A stretch of DNA of 64,000 nucleotides from Streptomyces sp. KL109B (GTDB lineage: Bacteria; Actinomycetota; Actinomycetes; Streptomycetales; Streptomycetaceae): the NCBI RefSeq assembly GCF_030766935.1, contig NZ_JASERL010000002.1, positions 1 to 64,000 on the forward strand, in the 5' to 3' direction. Within the stretch, counting starts at the first letter, position 1; every line of letters begins with the position of its first letter. The notes below the pieces were generated by a model. The model was given only the letters and a program-made list of their open reading frames with translations, was not told the origin of the DNA and did not search any database. Below are positions 9,042-18,875 of this stretch, piece by piece. Position numbers and translations under genes: made by a program.

Positions 9042-10242
9042 GTGCCGAATATTACGTCGGTGCAGTTCAGCCTTGCTGTCGCGCCAACGGCAAGGGTCGG
9101 CAATGATCACTGGCCATGCTCGTACGCCTGGCCTGCATCGCCGTCTCCCACGCCTTCACCGCCCTGAGGCTGATCCCTATGAGCGACCACGACAAGGACG
9201 CCGAGATCCTCGCGCTCCGTCACCAGTTCGCCGTCCTGCAACGCCGACTCGGCAACCAACGCCCCGGCTTTCAGAAGGCCGACCGCGCCTTCCTGGCCGC
9301 ACTCCTCGCCCCGCTGCCACGAGCCGCCCTGCGCCGGCTCCGACTCATCGTCTCCCCGGACACCGTCCTGCGCTGGCACCGCGACTTCATGAACAGCCGT
9401 CATGCCCGTCTCAGCCGCGAACGGCGTCCTGGCCGCCCCCGCACAATCGCTTCCGTCCGCCGCCTCATACTCCGCCTCGCCAAGGAGAACCCCACCTGGG
9501 GCTACCGGCGCATCCACGGCGAACTCGCACTCCTCGGCATCAAACTGGCACCCTCCGCCGTCTGGGAAATCCTCAAGGCCGAAGGCATCGATCCCGCGAC
9601 CCAACGCTCGAACGTCACCTGGGCCACCTTCCTTCACTCCCAGGCCGAAGCCATCCTCGCGATGGACTTCATCGAGACCATCGCCCTCACCGGGCAGCGC
9701 CAGTACATCCTTCGCCGCCATCCACCACGCCCGCCGAGGCGTCCGTGTACTCGGCACCACCGCCCACCCCACCCACGCCTGGGTCACCCAGGTGATCAAG
9801 AACCTGGTCACGGACCTCGAAGACGCCGGACAGCTCACCACCATCAAGTTCATAATCCGCGACCGCGACGCGAAATACCCCGCCGCCATCGACGAGATCC
9901 TTTCTCAGGCCGGGATCCGCACCGTGCTCACCGCCGTTCGCACGCCACGCATGAACGCAATCACGGAACGCTGGGTTCGCAGCCTGCGCCGTGAACTCCT
10001 CGACCGCACCCTGCTCTGGAACGAAGCCCACCTGCGGCGAGCGCTCCACGAGTACGAGCAGCACTACAACCATCACCGCACCCACCGCACACTTCAGGCT
10101 GCCGCACCTCTCCGAGTTGTACCGGAACCGCTCAACCCACCACAGATCAAGCATCTTCACGTTCGCCGACACGATCGTCTCGGCGGCGTACTCCACGAGT
10201 ACCAACATGCTTCCTGACCTGCATGGAGATAATTGTCGGCAC
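9042..10242 (+). mobile_element. Insertion sequence, integrase-core type, copy 1
   Basis: The element contains one transposase gene (frameshifted) and imperfect terminal inverted repeats: GTGCCGAATATTACG at 9042-9056 and the complement of GATAATTGTCGGCAC ending at 10242. Total length is about 1.2 kb, usual for such elements. It interrupts a DUF3500 gene on the left and ends 3 bp from the 122-bp att-like repeat on the right. No target duplication could be fixed by eye. Confidence 0.7.
9116..10217 (+). pseudogene. Frameshifted rve-family (DDE) transposase
   Basis: The reading frame from 9116 matches the intact relative at 17039 through the HTH region, RRPGRPRT, WGYRRIHGEL and MDFIETI (first Asp). 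At about 9706 it loses homology, and the frame at 9702-10217 takes over with the second Asp (IRDRDAKYP), the Glu region (ERWVRSLRRELLDR) and the shared end LGGVLHEY. One extra C in ATCCTTC around 9707-9711 explains the shift. All DDE residues survive across the two frames. A programmed frameshift cannot be excluded, but the related copy needs none. Confidence 0.85.
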
Positions 10243-10245
10243 GTA

Positions 10246-10367
10246 CACGCTCCCAGTGGGAGCGTGGGAGCAACAGAAAAAGGGCCGTTCGAAAACGGCC
10301 CTTCACCTGCGACGTTCGATCGTTCGAACTTGTCGGGACGACAGGATTTGAACCTGCGACCCCTTGA
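10246..10367. repeat. att-like direct repeat, left copy (tRNA-Pro 3' half plus terminator)
   Basis: These 122 bp match 36623-36744 with one difference (A at 10292 versus G at 36669, in the terminator loop). The repeat covers the tRNA-Pro 3' half from the anticodon stem boundary through the T-arm and acceptor end, the downstream hairpin and a CTCCCAGTGGGAG palindrome. To the right the sequence leaves tRNA identity, so this copy encodes no tRNA. This is the classic footprint of site-specific integration into a tRNA 3' end. Confidence 0.85.
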
Positions 10368-10766
10368 TCCTCAGCTCGACGGAAGTCGCTGACTACTTAC
10401 TACGGTACGCGCCTTTAGCGAGCCGCCAATCCTCGTCGCGTTCCTGAGGTGACATGGCCTCTCAACCGGCATCGCATCCGCTGGGCGCCGTTACCCCACG
10501 ACAGACGCTGTTGCCTGACTCTGCCAGCAGTAGAAGGCTCTTGAGCCCGACCAGCGGCCACTGGCTACACCGTCCGCGCAAGCTTCGCGTCCGCCGGACG
10601 GATCCCGGACCGTACACGTTTTACAGTCACGGCGTTCGTTCGACCTCACCTGACCAGGTGAGCCAAAGCTTTGAACGTTCCCCCATCGAACACTTATGCT
10701 CACGAGTGTCTAGTGGTGTTCCATTGACGGCACTTGACGAAGTGCCAGGCGGGGGAGAGTCGCAGC
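10368..10766. other. Non-coding left end of the island
   Basis: About 400 bp separate the att-like repeat from the first Rhs gene. I see no convincing gene and no integrase remnant. The stretch holds the promoter proposed for the Rhs gene at its right end. Its base composition is less GC-biased than the flanks. Confidence 0.5.
10671..10700 (+). promoter_or_regulatory. Predicted sigma-70-like promoter of the first Rhs gene
   Basis: TTGAAC at 10671-10676 and TATGCT at 10695-10700 are separated by 18 bp, a good vegetative-type promoter for this GC-rich genome. It lies 67 bp before the chosen start codon at 10767. Confidence 0.45.
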
Positions 10767-13700
10767 ATGGGAGTGGTGCTTCCGGGGTGGGCGGATGAGC
10801 TGCTGGACCTGATCGGCGTGTCCTGGCCGAATGTCGACGAGGACGACTACCGACAGATGGCGGATTCCTTCCGGGAGTTCGCGGATGACATCGCCGACGG
10901 CACCACGACGGCGCACCAGGGCATCCAGTCACTTGTCGCGTCTTCCGGCGGCTCGATCGCCGTCGAAGCTCTGGATGCGCACTGGCAGAAGATCCGGGGC
11001 AAACACCTGGAGAAGCTGGCCGAGTGCGGTCGGTTGACAGCCAACGCGCTGGATGGTGTGGCGCTGGTCATCGAGGGCGCCAAGGGCGCGGCCGTGGTCC
11101 AGTTGGGCATCCTCGCAGCGGAGGTTGCCGCGGCTCAGGCGGCCGCACCACTGACGCTAGGGCTCTCGGAGTTGGGGGCGCTCGGGGCCACACAGGCCAC
11201 CCGAATAGTACTCAAGCGGCTGTTCAAGGAAGCCGGTGAGCAGGCCGCCGAGCAGGTCGTCGGGATGGCTCTGGCTCCCGTGGAGCAAGCCTTGGGTGCC
11301 ATGGTCGGGGATCTGGTGGTCCAACTGGGCAGCAATGCTATGGGAGTTCAGGACGGCGTCGACCTGAAACAGGCGGCTCAGGCCGGCAAGGGCGGTTTGA
11401 GTGAGGGAGCGGCTGCGGCCAAGGGGCAGATGCAACTGCTCAGCGCCGGCGGAGATGGCGGCACGAGCGGCGGCGGCTCGTTCGTCTTCGAACCCGACGA
11501 GTACGACCGGACGACCACCAGCCTGGCGAGCGCGGGAGGCACGTTCCGGAACCGCGCCGGTGGCAGGATCAGCACTGCCAGGGGCCACTACGGGCGTACG
11601 AAGGGCAAGGACGCGATCGCGGACACGGCGAACGCGGTGCTGGACCAGGTGATCGACGGTATCGAGGAGGCCGTCAAGAAGAGCGCCAAGCACCTCGACG
11701 ACAACATGACACGCGGCCTGAAGCAGATGGCCAAGAACCATCGGGACAACGACCGCGCTCTCGCTGACCACTTCGACGGCCTGCGCAAGGGCGACAAGGG
11801 GCCCTCGGGCTCCCCCGGTTCCAGCCCGAGCGTCTCCCTGAACTCGGCCGGACCTCGAACGGGGCGCAACGGTAGCGATGCACCGGCACCCTTGCGCGAA
11901 GGGGCGGGCCATGACGGACTCGCCGCCGCCCAACCCGCGAACGGCCGCTGCATGGGCGGCGATCCCATCGACCTGATCTCCGGCGAGATGATCCTCGCCG
12001 AGACCGACGTCGCCCTGCCCGGATTGCTGCCGCTGGTCGTTGAGCGCACACATGTCTCGTCGTACCGCTGCGGCCAATGGTTCGGCCGTTCCTGGGCATC
12101 CACGCTCGATCAACGCCTCGAAGCCGACGGCGACGGGCTCGTCCTGGCTACCGCCGACGGCATGCTGCTGCTCTACCCGGTGCCCCAGCCGGACAGGCCG
12201 GTCGTGCCGGAGCACGGCCCTCGTTGGCCGTTGACCTGGGACGGCACACCGGGCGGGGAAATGCACGTCACCGACCCCACCACCGGCCACACGCTTCACT
12301 TCGCGCCCCTCACCCCGCCCGCGCCCGCGCCCGGTACAGCTCCGACCGGGCGGATCACCCTGCCGCTGTCAGGGATGTCCGATCGCAACGGCCACAGCAT
12401 GGAGGTCGACCGAGCGCCGGACGGCACGCCCGTCGAGGTCTCGCACAGCGGCGGTTACCGGATCGCCGTCGACACCGACGAGCAGCGGGTCACCTGCCTG
12501 CGCCTGCTGGGCACCGAAGACGGAGGGACCGAGGGAACGGTCCTGCGCCGCTACGGGTACGACGTACACGGAGACCTCGTCGAGGTCGTCGACGCCATGG
12601 GCCACTCGGCCCACTTCACCTACGACGGCAACGGGCGCATCGTCGAACGCACCGACCGCAACGGCGGCTGGTACCGATGGGAGTACGACAACGCGGACCG
12701 CTGTGTCCGCGGCACCGGCGCGGACGGCTACCTTTCCTGCACTCTCGACTACGACCCCACCGGCCGCGCGAATCGCTACACAGACTCCCTGGGCCACACC
12801 ACCACCTACCGCTACAACTCGCAGCGGCGGCTGACCGGTTGGACCGACGCCGAGGGCAACACCACCCACCGCGTCTGGGAGGGTCCCGACCGCCTGGTCT
12901 CCGCCAGCGACGCCCTGGGACGCACGACCCGCTACGAGTACGACGAGTCCGGGAACACGACCGCCGTCATACGCTCCGACGGGCACGCCATGCGCGCCTC
13001 CTACAACGCCCTCGGTCTGCCTGTCGCCGTCATCGAGGAGGACGGCGCCACCTGGCACTACACCTACGACGAGCGGGGCAACCGGCTCTCGGTCACCGAC
13101 CCGGCCGGTGCTGTCACGCACTACGCCTACGACGCCCACGGCAGCCCCACCGCGATCACCGACGCCCTCGGACACACCCGTCGGATCTCGACCGACGCGG
13201 CCGGCCTGCCCCTGGCCCTCACCGACCCCCTCGGCCACACGACCACAGCCGAGCGGGACGCCTTCGGCCGCGTGCGTACTGTTACCGACGCCACCGGCCG
13301 CATCGAGCGCTTCGGCTGGACGGCCGAGGGCAAACCGGCCTGGCGCGAGTTGCCCGACGGGGCCCTGGAGACCTGGGAGTGGGACGCCGAGGGCAACCTC
13401 GTGGCCACCACCGACCGGGCCGGCCACACCTCCCGGTTCACCTTCACCCACTTCCACCTGCCCACCTCCCGCACCACCCCCGACGGCGCCAGCCACACCT
13501 TCCGTCACGACACCGAACTACGCCTGGCCCGCGTCGAAGGCCCCGACGGGAACACCTGGGAGTACGCCTACGACGCGGCGGGCCGCCTGATCCGCGAGCG
13601 GGACTTCGCCGGCCGCACCCTCACCTACCGCCCCGACCCGACCGGCGCACTGGCCGCCCGCACCAACGGCGCAGGCGAAACCACCACGTACGTCAGGGAC

Positions 13701-15488
13701 GTTCTCGGCCGCCCCGTCGAGGAGCACTCCGCCGACGGCATCAGCACCTTCACCTACGACCTCGCCGGCAGCCTGCTGCGCTCCGCCAACGCCGCCACCA
13801 CCGTGGAACACACCTACGACGCCGCGGGCCGCAAGCTGTCCGAGACGATCAACGGCCGCACCACCACCTGGACGTACGACGTCCTCGGCCGCCGCACCCA
13901 GCGGCGCACCCCGTCCGGAACCGTCTCCACCTGGACCTACGATGCGGCTGGCCGCCCCACCGCCCTGGACACCGCGGGCCACCGGATCGACTTCGCCTTC
14001 GACGCCGTGGGCCGCGAGGTGCTGCGCGGTCTGGGCCCCGGCCTCGACCTCGCTCATGACTGGGACACGAACGGCCGCCTCGGCGCCCAACACCTGACCC
14101 ACGGCGGGCAGCTGCTCGAACAGCGGCAGTACCACTACCGCGCGGACGGATTCCTCAGCGAGATCCGCGACTTGACCGGCCACAGCCGCCGCTTCGACCT
14201 GACCCCCGCCGGCCGGATCGCCACCGTCCACGGCAGCGACTGGAGCGAGTCGTACGCCTATGATCCCGCCGGCAACCTCACCCGCGCGGCCCTGCCCACC
14301 TCCAGTACGGACGACACCGTCCGCGAGTACAGCGGCAACCGGCTGCACCGCTCGGGCCGTTCGACCTACGAATACGACGCGGGCGGTCGACTCGTCCGCC
14401 GCCACACCCGGCTGCTGAACGGTCAGCGCAAGACCAGCACCTACACCTGGAGCGGCGACGACCGACTGATCGGCACCGTCACCGCCGACGGCACACATTG
14501 GGCCTACACATACGACGCGGCGGGCCGCCGCACCGCCAAGCGGCGGCTCGATACCGAGGGACGTATCGCCGACGAGACCGTCTTCGTCTGGGACGGCACC
14601 CGGCTGTCCGAACAGATCTCCTCCACCGGCACCGCCACCACCTGGGACTACCACTGCGGCACGCACCGCCCGCTCACCCAACTCGACCGCCGTCCCGACG
14701 CCGCCCCTCGCTTCCACGCCGTCGTCACCGACCTGTCCGGCGCGCCCGCCGAACTCGTCGCCCCGGACGGCACGATCACCTGGCGCATGCGGACCACCGT
14801 CTGGGGACTCCCCCTGCCCGGCTCCACCGACAACGCCGGCACCGACTGCCCGCTGCGCTTCCCCGGCCAGTACGCGGACGCCGAGACCGGCTGGCACTTC
14901 AACTACTTCCGGCACTACGACCCGGAAAACGCCCGCTACGTCACCCACGACCCGCTGGGACTTTCGGCGGACCCCAACGACTACGCCTACGTCGACAACC
15001 CCTTCACGATCGCCGACCCGCTCGGCCTCATGCCGGCCATCCACGGCCCGAACGGCCGGTGGGCGCGTGACCCCAACGCACCGGCCATCCAGCACAACCG
15101 CGACACCGAATACCCCAGCAGTTACCGCCAGTCCACACACGACGCACTCGCGGCGCAGTGGACGATGGAAGGGCAGCAGCAGGGCGGCGTCCCCGTCTAC
15201 CCGGCCGGCCACGCCAGCGCAGGTCAGCGCATCCCCCGCGACGAGCTGAACTGGTTCGACTCCAACGGAAACCCGGTCCCCAGCGACCAGCTCACCTACG
15301 AGCATCTGCACCCGGTCGTCGACCACTGGAACCAGACCGGGTACAACAGCGACCGCCCCACCCGCAACGACTTCTACAACGACACGAATAACCTGGAGCC
15401 CATGACCCGCAGCCAGAACTCCGCCGGCGGCGGGCGGATGCAGTCGACCTACCGCCAGGACACCGGACCGAACTACTCGTGCTCCTGA
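10767..15488 (+). CDS. Rhs-repeat polymorphic toxin, WXG100-like N-terminus, nuclease-like C-terminus
   Basis: The 1573-aa protein is modular. Residues 1-200 are helical, with a WADELLDLIG start and no signal peptide, resembling WXG100/type VII-type leader domains. Residue 399 begins the DUF6531-type entry (DPIDLISGEM). YD/RHS repeats (YDxxGR, YDAAGRR) fill roughly 600-1380, closing with the conserved DPENARYVTHDPLGL core. The last 150 residues are the variable toxin tip, with EHLHPVVDHWN, NDTNNLEPM and a terminal NSAGGG segment, resembling HNH/GH-E superfamily nucleases. ATG 10767 is preceded by GGGGGAGA. Small genes directly downstream are the expected immunity proteins. The toxin class is an inference from residue pattern. 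Confidence 0.88.
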   Translation: MGVVLPGWADELLDLIGVSWPNVDEDDYRQMADSFREFADDIADGTTTAHQGIQSLVASSGGSIAVEALDAHWQKIRGKHLEKLAECGRLTANALDGVALVIEGAKGAAVVQLGILAAEVAAAQAAAPLTLGLSELGALGATQATRIVLKRLFKEAGEQAAEQVVGMALAPVEQALGAMVGDLVVQLGSNAMGVQDGVDLKQAAQAGKGGLSEGAAAAKGQMQLLSAGGDGGTSGGGSFVFEPDEYDRTTTSLASAGGTFRNRAGGRISTARGHYGRTKGKDAIADTANAVLDQVIDGIEEAVKKSAKHLDDNMTRGLKQMAKNHRDNDRALADHFDGLRKGDKGPSGSPGSSPSVSLNSAGPRTGRNGSDAPAPLREGAGHDGLAAAQPANGRCMGGDPIDLISGEMILAETDVALPGLLPLVVERTHVSSYRCGQWFGRSWASTLDQRLEADGDGLVLATADGMLLLYPVPQPDRPVVPEHGPRWPLTWDGTPGGEMHVTDPTTGHTLHFAPLTPPAPAPGTAPTGRITLPLSGMSDRNGHSMEVDRAPDGTPVEVSHSGGYRIAVDTDEQRVTCLRLLGTEDGGTEGTVLRRYGYDVHGDLVEVVDAMGHSAHFTYDGNGRIVERTDRNGGWYRWEYDNADRCVRGTGADGYLSCTLDYDPTGRANRYTDSLGHTTTYRYNSQRRLTGWTDAEGNTTHRVWEGPDRLVSASDALGRTTRYEYDESGNTTAVIRSDGHAMRASYNALGLPVAVIEEDGATWHYTYDERGNRLSVTDPAGAVTHYAYDAHGSPTAITDALGHTRRISTDAAGLPLALTDPLGHTTTAERDAFGRVRTVTDATGRIERFGWTAEGKPAWRELPDGALETWEWDAEGNLVATTDRAGHTSRFTFTHFHLPTSRTTPDGASHTFRHDTELRLARVEGPDGNTWEYAYDAAGRLIRERDFAGRTLTYRPDPTGALAARTNGAGETTTYVRDVLGRPVEEHSADGISTFTYDLAGSLLRSANAATTVEHTYDAAGRKLSETINGRTTTWTYDVLGRRTQRRTPSGTVSTWTYDAAGRPTALDTAGHRIDFAFDAVGREVLRGLGPGLDLAHDWDTNGRLGAQHLTHGGQLLEQRQYHYRADGFLSEIRDLTGHSRRFDLTPAGRIATVHGSDWSESYAYDPAGNLTRAALPTSSTDDTVREYSGNRLHRSGRSTYEYDAGGRLVRRHTRLLNGQRKTSTYTWSGDDRLIGTVTADGTHWAYTYDAAGRRTAKRRLDTEGRIADETVFVWDGTRLSEQISSTGTATTWDYHCGTHRPLTQLDRRPDAAPRFHAVVTDLSGAPAELVAPDGTITWRMRTTVWGLPLPGSTDNAGTDCPLRFPGQYADAETGWHFNYFRHYDPENARYVTHDPLGLSADPNDYAYVDNPFTIADPLGLMPAIHGPNGRWARDPNAPAIQHNRDTEYPSSYRQSTHDALAAQWTMEGQQQGGVPVYPAGHASAGQRIPRDELNWFDSNGNPVPSDQLTYEHLHPVVDHWNQTGYNSDRPTRNDFYNDTNNLEPMTRSQNSAGGGRMQSTYRQDTGPNYSCS

Positions 15489-15520
15489 CTCGGTAGAGCA
15501 CCAGAGAAGAGAGACAGACC

Positions 15521-16270
15521 ATGGACCTGACGTCGAAGGTGGCCGCCCAACCGGGCGCCGAGCCCATCGAAGACCTGCCCGACGCCTGGCACTGGTCGCG
15601 CATGATCTTCAACTTCGACGCCATCCTCAGCCCCGACCACCAGCACCTCCTCGAGATGCGCGTCATGGGCCGCTACGACGCCTCACTGGCCCGCACCGTC
15701 CTCGCCTTCGCCCGCACCCACAGCGACCGCATCACGCAGAGCGGCAAACCGCTCATCGTCCTGGACGGATTCACCTGCCCCGGCTGGAAGTTCGACACCG
15801 TCGCCGCCGTCGCCCCCAGCGTCCACGATAACCACGCCCAGGACGACGCCGACCTCCACCAGGCAACCTGGACCCTCTTCCCCGGCTACGGCTGCGAGTT
15901 CTCAGGAACGGAAACCCAGGACGAGGCCGTCCACATGTTCAGCCGCGCCCTGCAACCCACCAAACTCGACCGCGAGCCGAGCCCCTTCCTGCGCATGCGC
16001 TACGACAACACCCGCACGCGCAGCCACAGCATCGGCCCCGACCGCGGCCTCGCCCCACTGTCCGTCCTGCTCCACGAACTGTCACTCCTGAACAACGCGC
16101 CCGGCAGCTGGGTCGAATGGGAGAACCGCCACGGCGACATCCACAAGGCCACAGCCGAGACCCCCACCACCCTCACCCTGCACAACACCACCGGCGAACA
16201 CCCCATCACCACCAAGGACCTGCTCACTCTCGCCGAGGACAGTATCGTCCGCGCCGACCACAGCTCATGA
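15521..16270 (+). CDS. Hypothetical protein, candidate immunity or partner protein of the Rhs toxin
   Basis: The 249-aa soluble protein has no signal peptide or membrane segment and no family I recognise. It starts 32 bp after the Rhs toxin gene on the same strand, behind an AG-rich stretch (AGAGAAGAGAGA), and overlaps the next gene by ATGA. Position directly behind a polymorphic toxin tip is the normal place for the cognate immunity gene, so that role is proposed from context only. Confidence 0.7.
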   Translation: MDLTSKVAAQPGAEPIEDLPDAWHWSRMIFNFDAILSPDHQHLLEMRVMGRYDASLARTVLAFARTHSDRITQSGKPLIVLDGFTCPGWKFDTVAAVAPSVHDNHAQDDADLHQATWTLFPGYGCEFSGTETQDEAVHMFSRALQPTKLDREPSPFLRMRYDNTRTRSHSIGPDRGLAPLSVLLHELSLLNNAPGSWVEWENRHGDIHKATAETPTTLTLHNTTGEHPITTKDLLTLAEDSIVRADHSS

Positions 16271-16614
16271 GCAGGATCCGTGCGAAGGCCTGGAGCGGCG
16301 ACCAGTGGGACGACCCCGATCAGGAGACGCTCTACGACCTCCTGAGCGAACTCAACCTCGTCCACCGCTTCCTGATCATCGAGCGGGCCGACTCCCCCGA
16401 CCCCGCACAGCATTACATCCAGGTGTACCTCGATGACGACCACAGCTGCCTCATCGAATACCGCGACGGCGGCCCGCAGGCCCACTACCGGGCCCGTATC
16501 CCACCCCCGTACGCCCTGCACGGACACGACATCGCCGCCGACGTCGTCAACAACTGGTCCCGCGACGAAGGAGACTGGCGAACCGCCCTGCCGTGGAGTC
16601 GCGTGACCACCTGA
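16267..16614 (+). CDS. Small acidic protein, candidate immunity protein
   Basis: This 115-aa acidic protein (WDDPDQETLYDLL..., YIQVYLDDDHSCLIEY) starts with an ATG overlapping the stop of the preceding gene (ATGA), so the two are coupled. The alternating strand pattern and acidic surface suit a protein that masks a basic nuclease, but no family was recognised. A longer in-frame version starting at 16117 lies inside the previous gene and is rejected. Confidence 0.65.
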   Translation: MSRIRAKAWSGDQWDDPDQETLYDLLSELNLVHRFLIIERADSPDPAQHYIQVYLDDDHSCLIEYRDGGPQAHYRARIPPPYALHGHDIAADVVNNWSRDEGDWRTALPWSRVTT

Positions 16615-16916
16615 GCCGTCCGACCCCATTTGGGACCCAGGTGGGAGGCCGTCCGAGAATAGCCCCTCACCTGCGACGTTCCACGGCGTGCCGATCGAAG
16701 CCTCATCACTGCTGAAAAACTGGCAATCGTCGGGCAGGGGTCTGCTGCACCATCGCGACCCAGCTGAACAGACTTGCTCTGTAGATGGGGCGGAAAGGTG
16801 CAGGGCTGCCCCCACGGACGGTCCCCGCCTCCTTGTCTCGCCACGTCGCACCGTGCGCTCCGTCAAGGGATCCGCGCAGGTCACATGCCGTGCGACACCG
16901 TGGTCGTGACGTTGCC
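16615..16916. other. Intergenic stretch with a decayed att-like fragment
   Basis: No supportable gene lies between the immunity candidate and the left end of the second IS. At 16648-16681, 28 of 34 bases match the terminator and downstream part of the 122-bp att repeat, including a perfect 15-base run TCACCTGCGACGTTC. The terminator hairpin itself is destroyed. Confidence 0.5.
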
Positions 16917-18162
16917 CCTGCCGAAAACTGATCCGTCCTGGTCAGGGCCAGTGTGCGGAGTCTGAGGCATGGCAGCTGTGGCTGATGACGCCGGGGGCTC
17001 TCGCCCGGCTGACGAGAGCCCCGGCATAGTGATCCACCATGCTGCTCAGACTGACCTACCTTGGTGTAGCGAACACGTTTGCGATGCTGCGCCTGCTACC
17101 GATGAGAAATCGGGACAAGGTCGTCGAGATCCTCGCCCTGCGCCACCAGATCACGGCCCTGGAGCGCCAACTCGGCAAGGAAAAGGTGCGATTCAGCCCA
17201 AGCGATCGGGCGTTCGTAGCGGCACTGCTGCACCGAACCCCGCGAGATGTGCTGCGCAGGCTGCGTCTACTGGTCCGGCCGGACACGGTCCTACGCTGGC
17301 ACCGCAACCTGGTCACACGCCGCCACGCTGCCGCCTCTCGACCGAAGCGCCCGGGCCGGCCGCGCACCGTGCACTCCATCCGTGCTCTAGTCCTGCGCCT
17401 CACTCGGGAGAACCCCCGCTGGGGGTACCGGCGCATTCACGGCGAACTGCTGGTCCTCGGAGTGAAGGTGGCCGCCTCCACCGTCTGGGAAATCCTGCGG
17501 GAAGCCGCGATCGACCCTGCACCCGAACGAAGCTCGAGCACCTGGGCAGACTTCCTGCGCTCGCAGGCCGAGGCCCTGCTGGCCTGCGACTTCCTGGAGA
17601 CGATCACCTTGTCCGGGGCACGCCTGTACGTCTTCGCGGTCATCGAGCACGGCACCCGCCGGGTTCGGGTCATGGGCGCGACCGCACACCCGACCGCCTC
17701 CTGGGTGGCGCAGGCCGCGAAGAACCTTGTCATGGACCTCGAAGATGCCGACTGCAGGGCTAAGTTCTTGATCCGGGACCGGGACGGCAAGTTTCCCGAT
17801 TTGTTCGATGTTGTCCTGCGCGATGCGGGGATCAGGGTCGTACTCAGCGGCGTCCAGATGCCGAGAATGAACGCAACCATGGAAAGGTGGGTGCAAACCT
17901 GCCGACACGAACTCCTGGATCGCACCTTGATCTGGAACCAGCACCATCTCCGCCATGCCCTGCGGGAGTTCGAAGACTTCTACAACTCTCATCGGCCCCA
18001 CCAGGGCCTCGCGAACGCCCGCCCACTGCGCCCCGCACCTGTACCAGCCGCCGATCCAGAGGAGCTCGCACGCCTGGACATACGAAGACGTGCACGCCTC
18101 GGCGGCATCCTGCACGAATACCACCACGCCGCATGACCTGCACGGACGGGGTTTTCGGCAGG
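16917..18162 (+). mobile_element. Insertion sequence, integrase-core type, copy 2
   Basis: Terminal inverted repeats are CCTGCCGAAAACTGATCCGTC from 16917 (left) and the complement of GGGGTTTTCGGCAGG ending at 18162. The element is about 1.25 kb with one intact transposase gene. It is related to, but clearly diverged from, the copy at 9042, so the two are separate arrivals. It separates two groups of immunity-type genes. Confidence 0.75.
17039..18136 (+). CDS. IS transposase with integrase catalytic core (rve, DDE)
   Basis: The 365-aa protein has an N-terminal ALRHQITALERQLG segment, a helix-turn-helix region with RPGRPRT and WGYRRIHGEL, then the integrase core: CDFLETI (Asp), IRDRDGKFP (Asp) and ERWVQTCRHELLDR (Glu). 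It ends LGGILHEYHHAA. All catalytic acids are present and the frame is intact, so the element may be active. Confidence 0.93.
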   Translation: MLLRLTYLGVANTFAMLRLLPMRNRDKVVEILALRHQITALERQLGKEKVRFSPSDRAFVAALLHRTPRDVLRRLRLLVRPDTVLRWHRNLVTRRHAAASRPKRPGRPRTVHSIRALVLRLTRENPRWGYRRIHGELLVLGVKVAASTVWEILREAAIDPAPERSSSTWADFLRSQAEALLACDFLETITLSGARLYVFAVIEHGTRRVRVMGATAHPTASWVAQAAKNLVMDLEDADCRAKFLIRDRDGKFPDLFDVVLRDAGIRVVLSGVQMPRMNATMERWVQTCRHELLDRTLIWNQHHLRHALREFEDFYNSHRPHQGLANARPLRPAPVPAADPEELARLDIRRRARLGGILHEYHHAA

Positions 18163-18208
18163 CACACCGGCGCATGAGCCCACTACCGCCCCATCCACAG
18201 GACTCGAT

Positions 18209-18745
18209 ATGACGGACCTGGAACGTCTCGCTTCCTTTCCCGCGACGGGGCGGCCGGGGACGGTGTTCAACGACTGGGCCACCGCCGAGTCCGCCCTCCG
18301 AGTCAGGTTCCCGCCCACGTTCAAACGCTTCCTGGACGTCCTCGGCGGAGCCAAGTTCGACGACTTCCTCCTGGTCTACCTCGCAGGAGCCCACAACAAG
18401 AACGTGGACCTGCTGACCCAGACCACGCACACCCGGGCCAGCGTGACCAGGACCACGAGCCGCCGGCACATCCACGAACTGCTCGCCGAACGCGGCGTCG
18501 AGCCAACACAGCTCATCAGGTGGGGCGGCACGGACAACGCGGACATGTGCTTCCTCATCCCGCACCCCGACCCGTGCGCCTGGGCGGTACTGGTCGTGGA
18601 GGGACGGGGCAACGACTACGACCTCTTCGAGGGCCCGGTCGAGAGCTACCTCCTTCGGGTCATGTGCGGCGACTTTGTCAGCTCGGTCTTCCCCGATGAC
18701 TTCCCCGACGCATGCCCCTTCTACGAACGACGCACCGGCATCTGA
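18209..18745 (+). CDS. SMI1/KNR4 (SUKH)-family protein, probable immunity protein
   Basis: The 178-aa protein shows the SUKH pattern: WATAESALRVRFPPTFKRFL near residues 23-42, a GGA turn, and a strand-rich middle with a conserved WGGTDNADMCF segment. SUKH proteins are widespread immunity proteins against polymorphic nuclease toxins. It sits downstream of the Rhs toxin cassette, separated from it by an IS. It may belong to that toxin or to a tip that has since been lost. Confidence 0.8.
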   Translation: MTDLERLASFPATGRPGTVFNDWATAESALRVRFPPTFKRFLDVLGGAKFDDFLLVYLAGAHNKNVDLLTQTTHTRASVTRTTSRRHIHELLAERGVEPTQLIRWGGTDNADMCFLIPHPDPCAWAVLVVEGRGNDYDLFEGPVESYLLRVMCGDFVSSVFPDDFPDACPFYERRTGI

Positions 18746-18875
18746 GCAGGACTCCCCGCCCAGCCACCGAACCGTAGGGACAAGAGCCGATGATGTACCA
18801 CCTCCTCGCCGCCGAGTCCCGCGGCAGCGACACCGTCGCCGCGCCCACCCAAATCACGAATGACCAGGGAGTTCC

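Noticed and set aside
10293..10392. Second tRNA-Pro gene at the left att copy
   Set aside because: Only the 3' half from the anticodon stem is present; the 5' half is replaced by unrelated sequence, so no tRNA can form.
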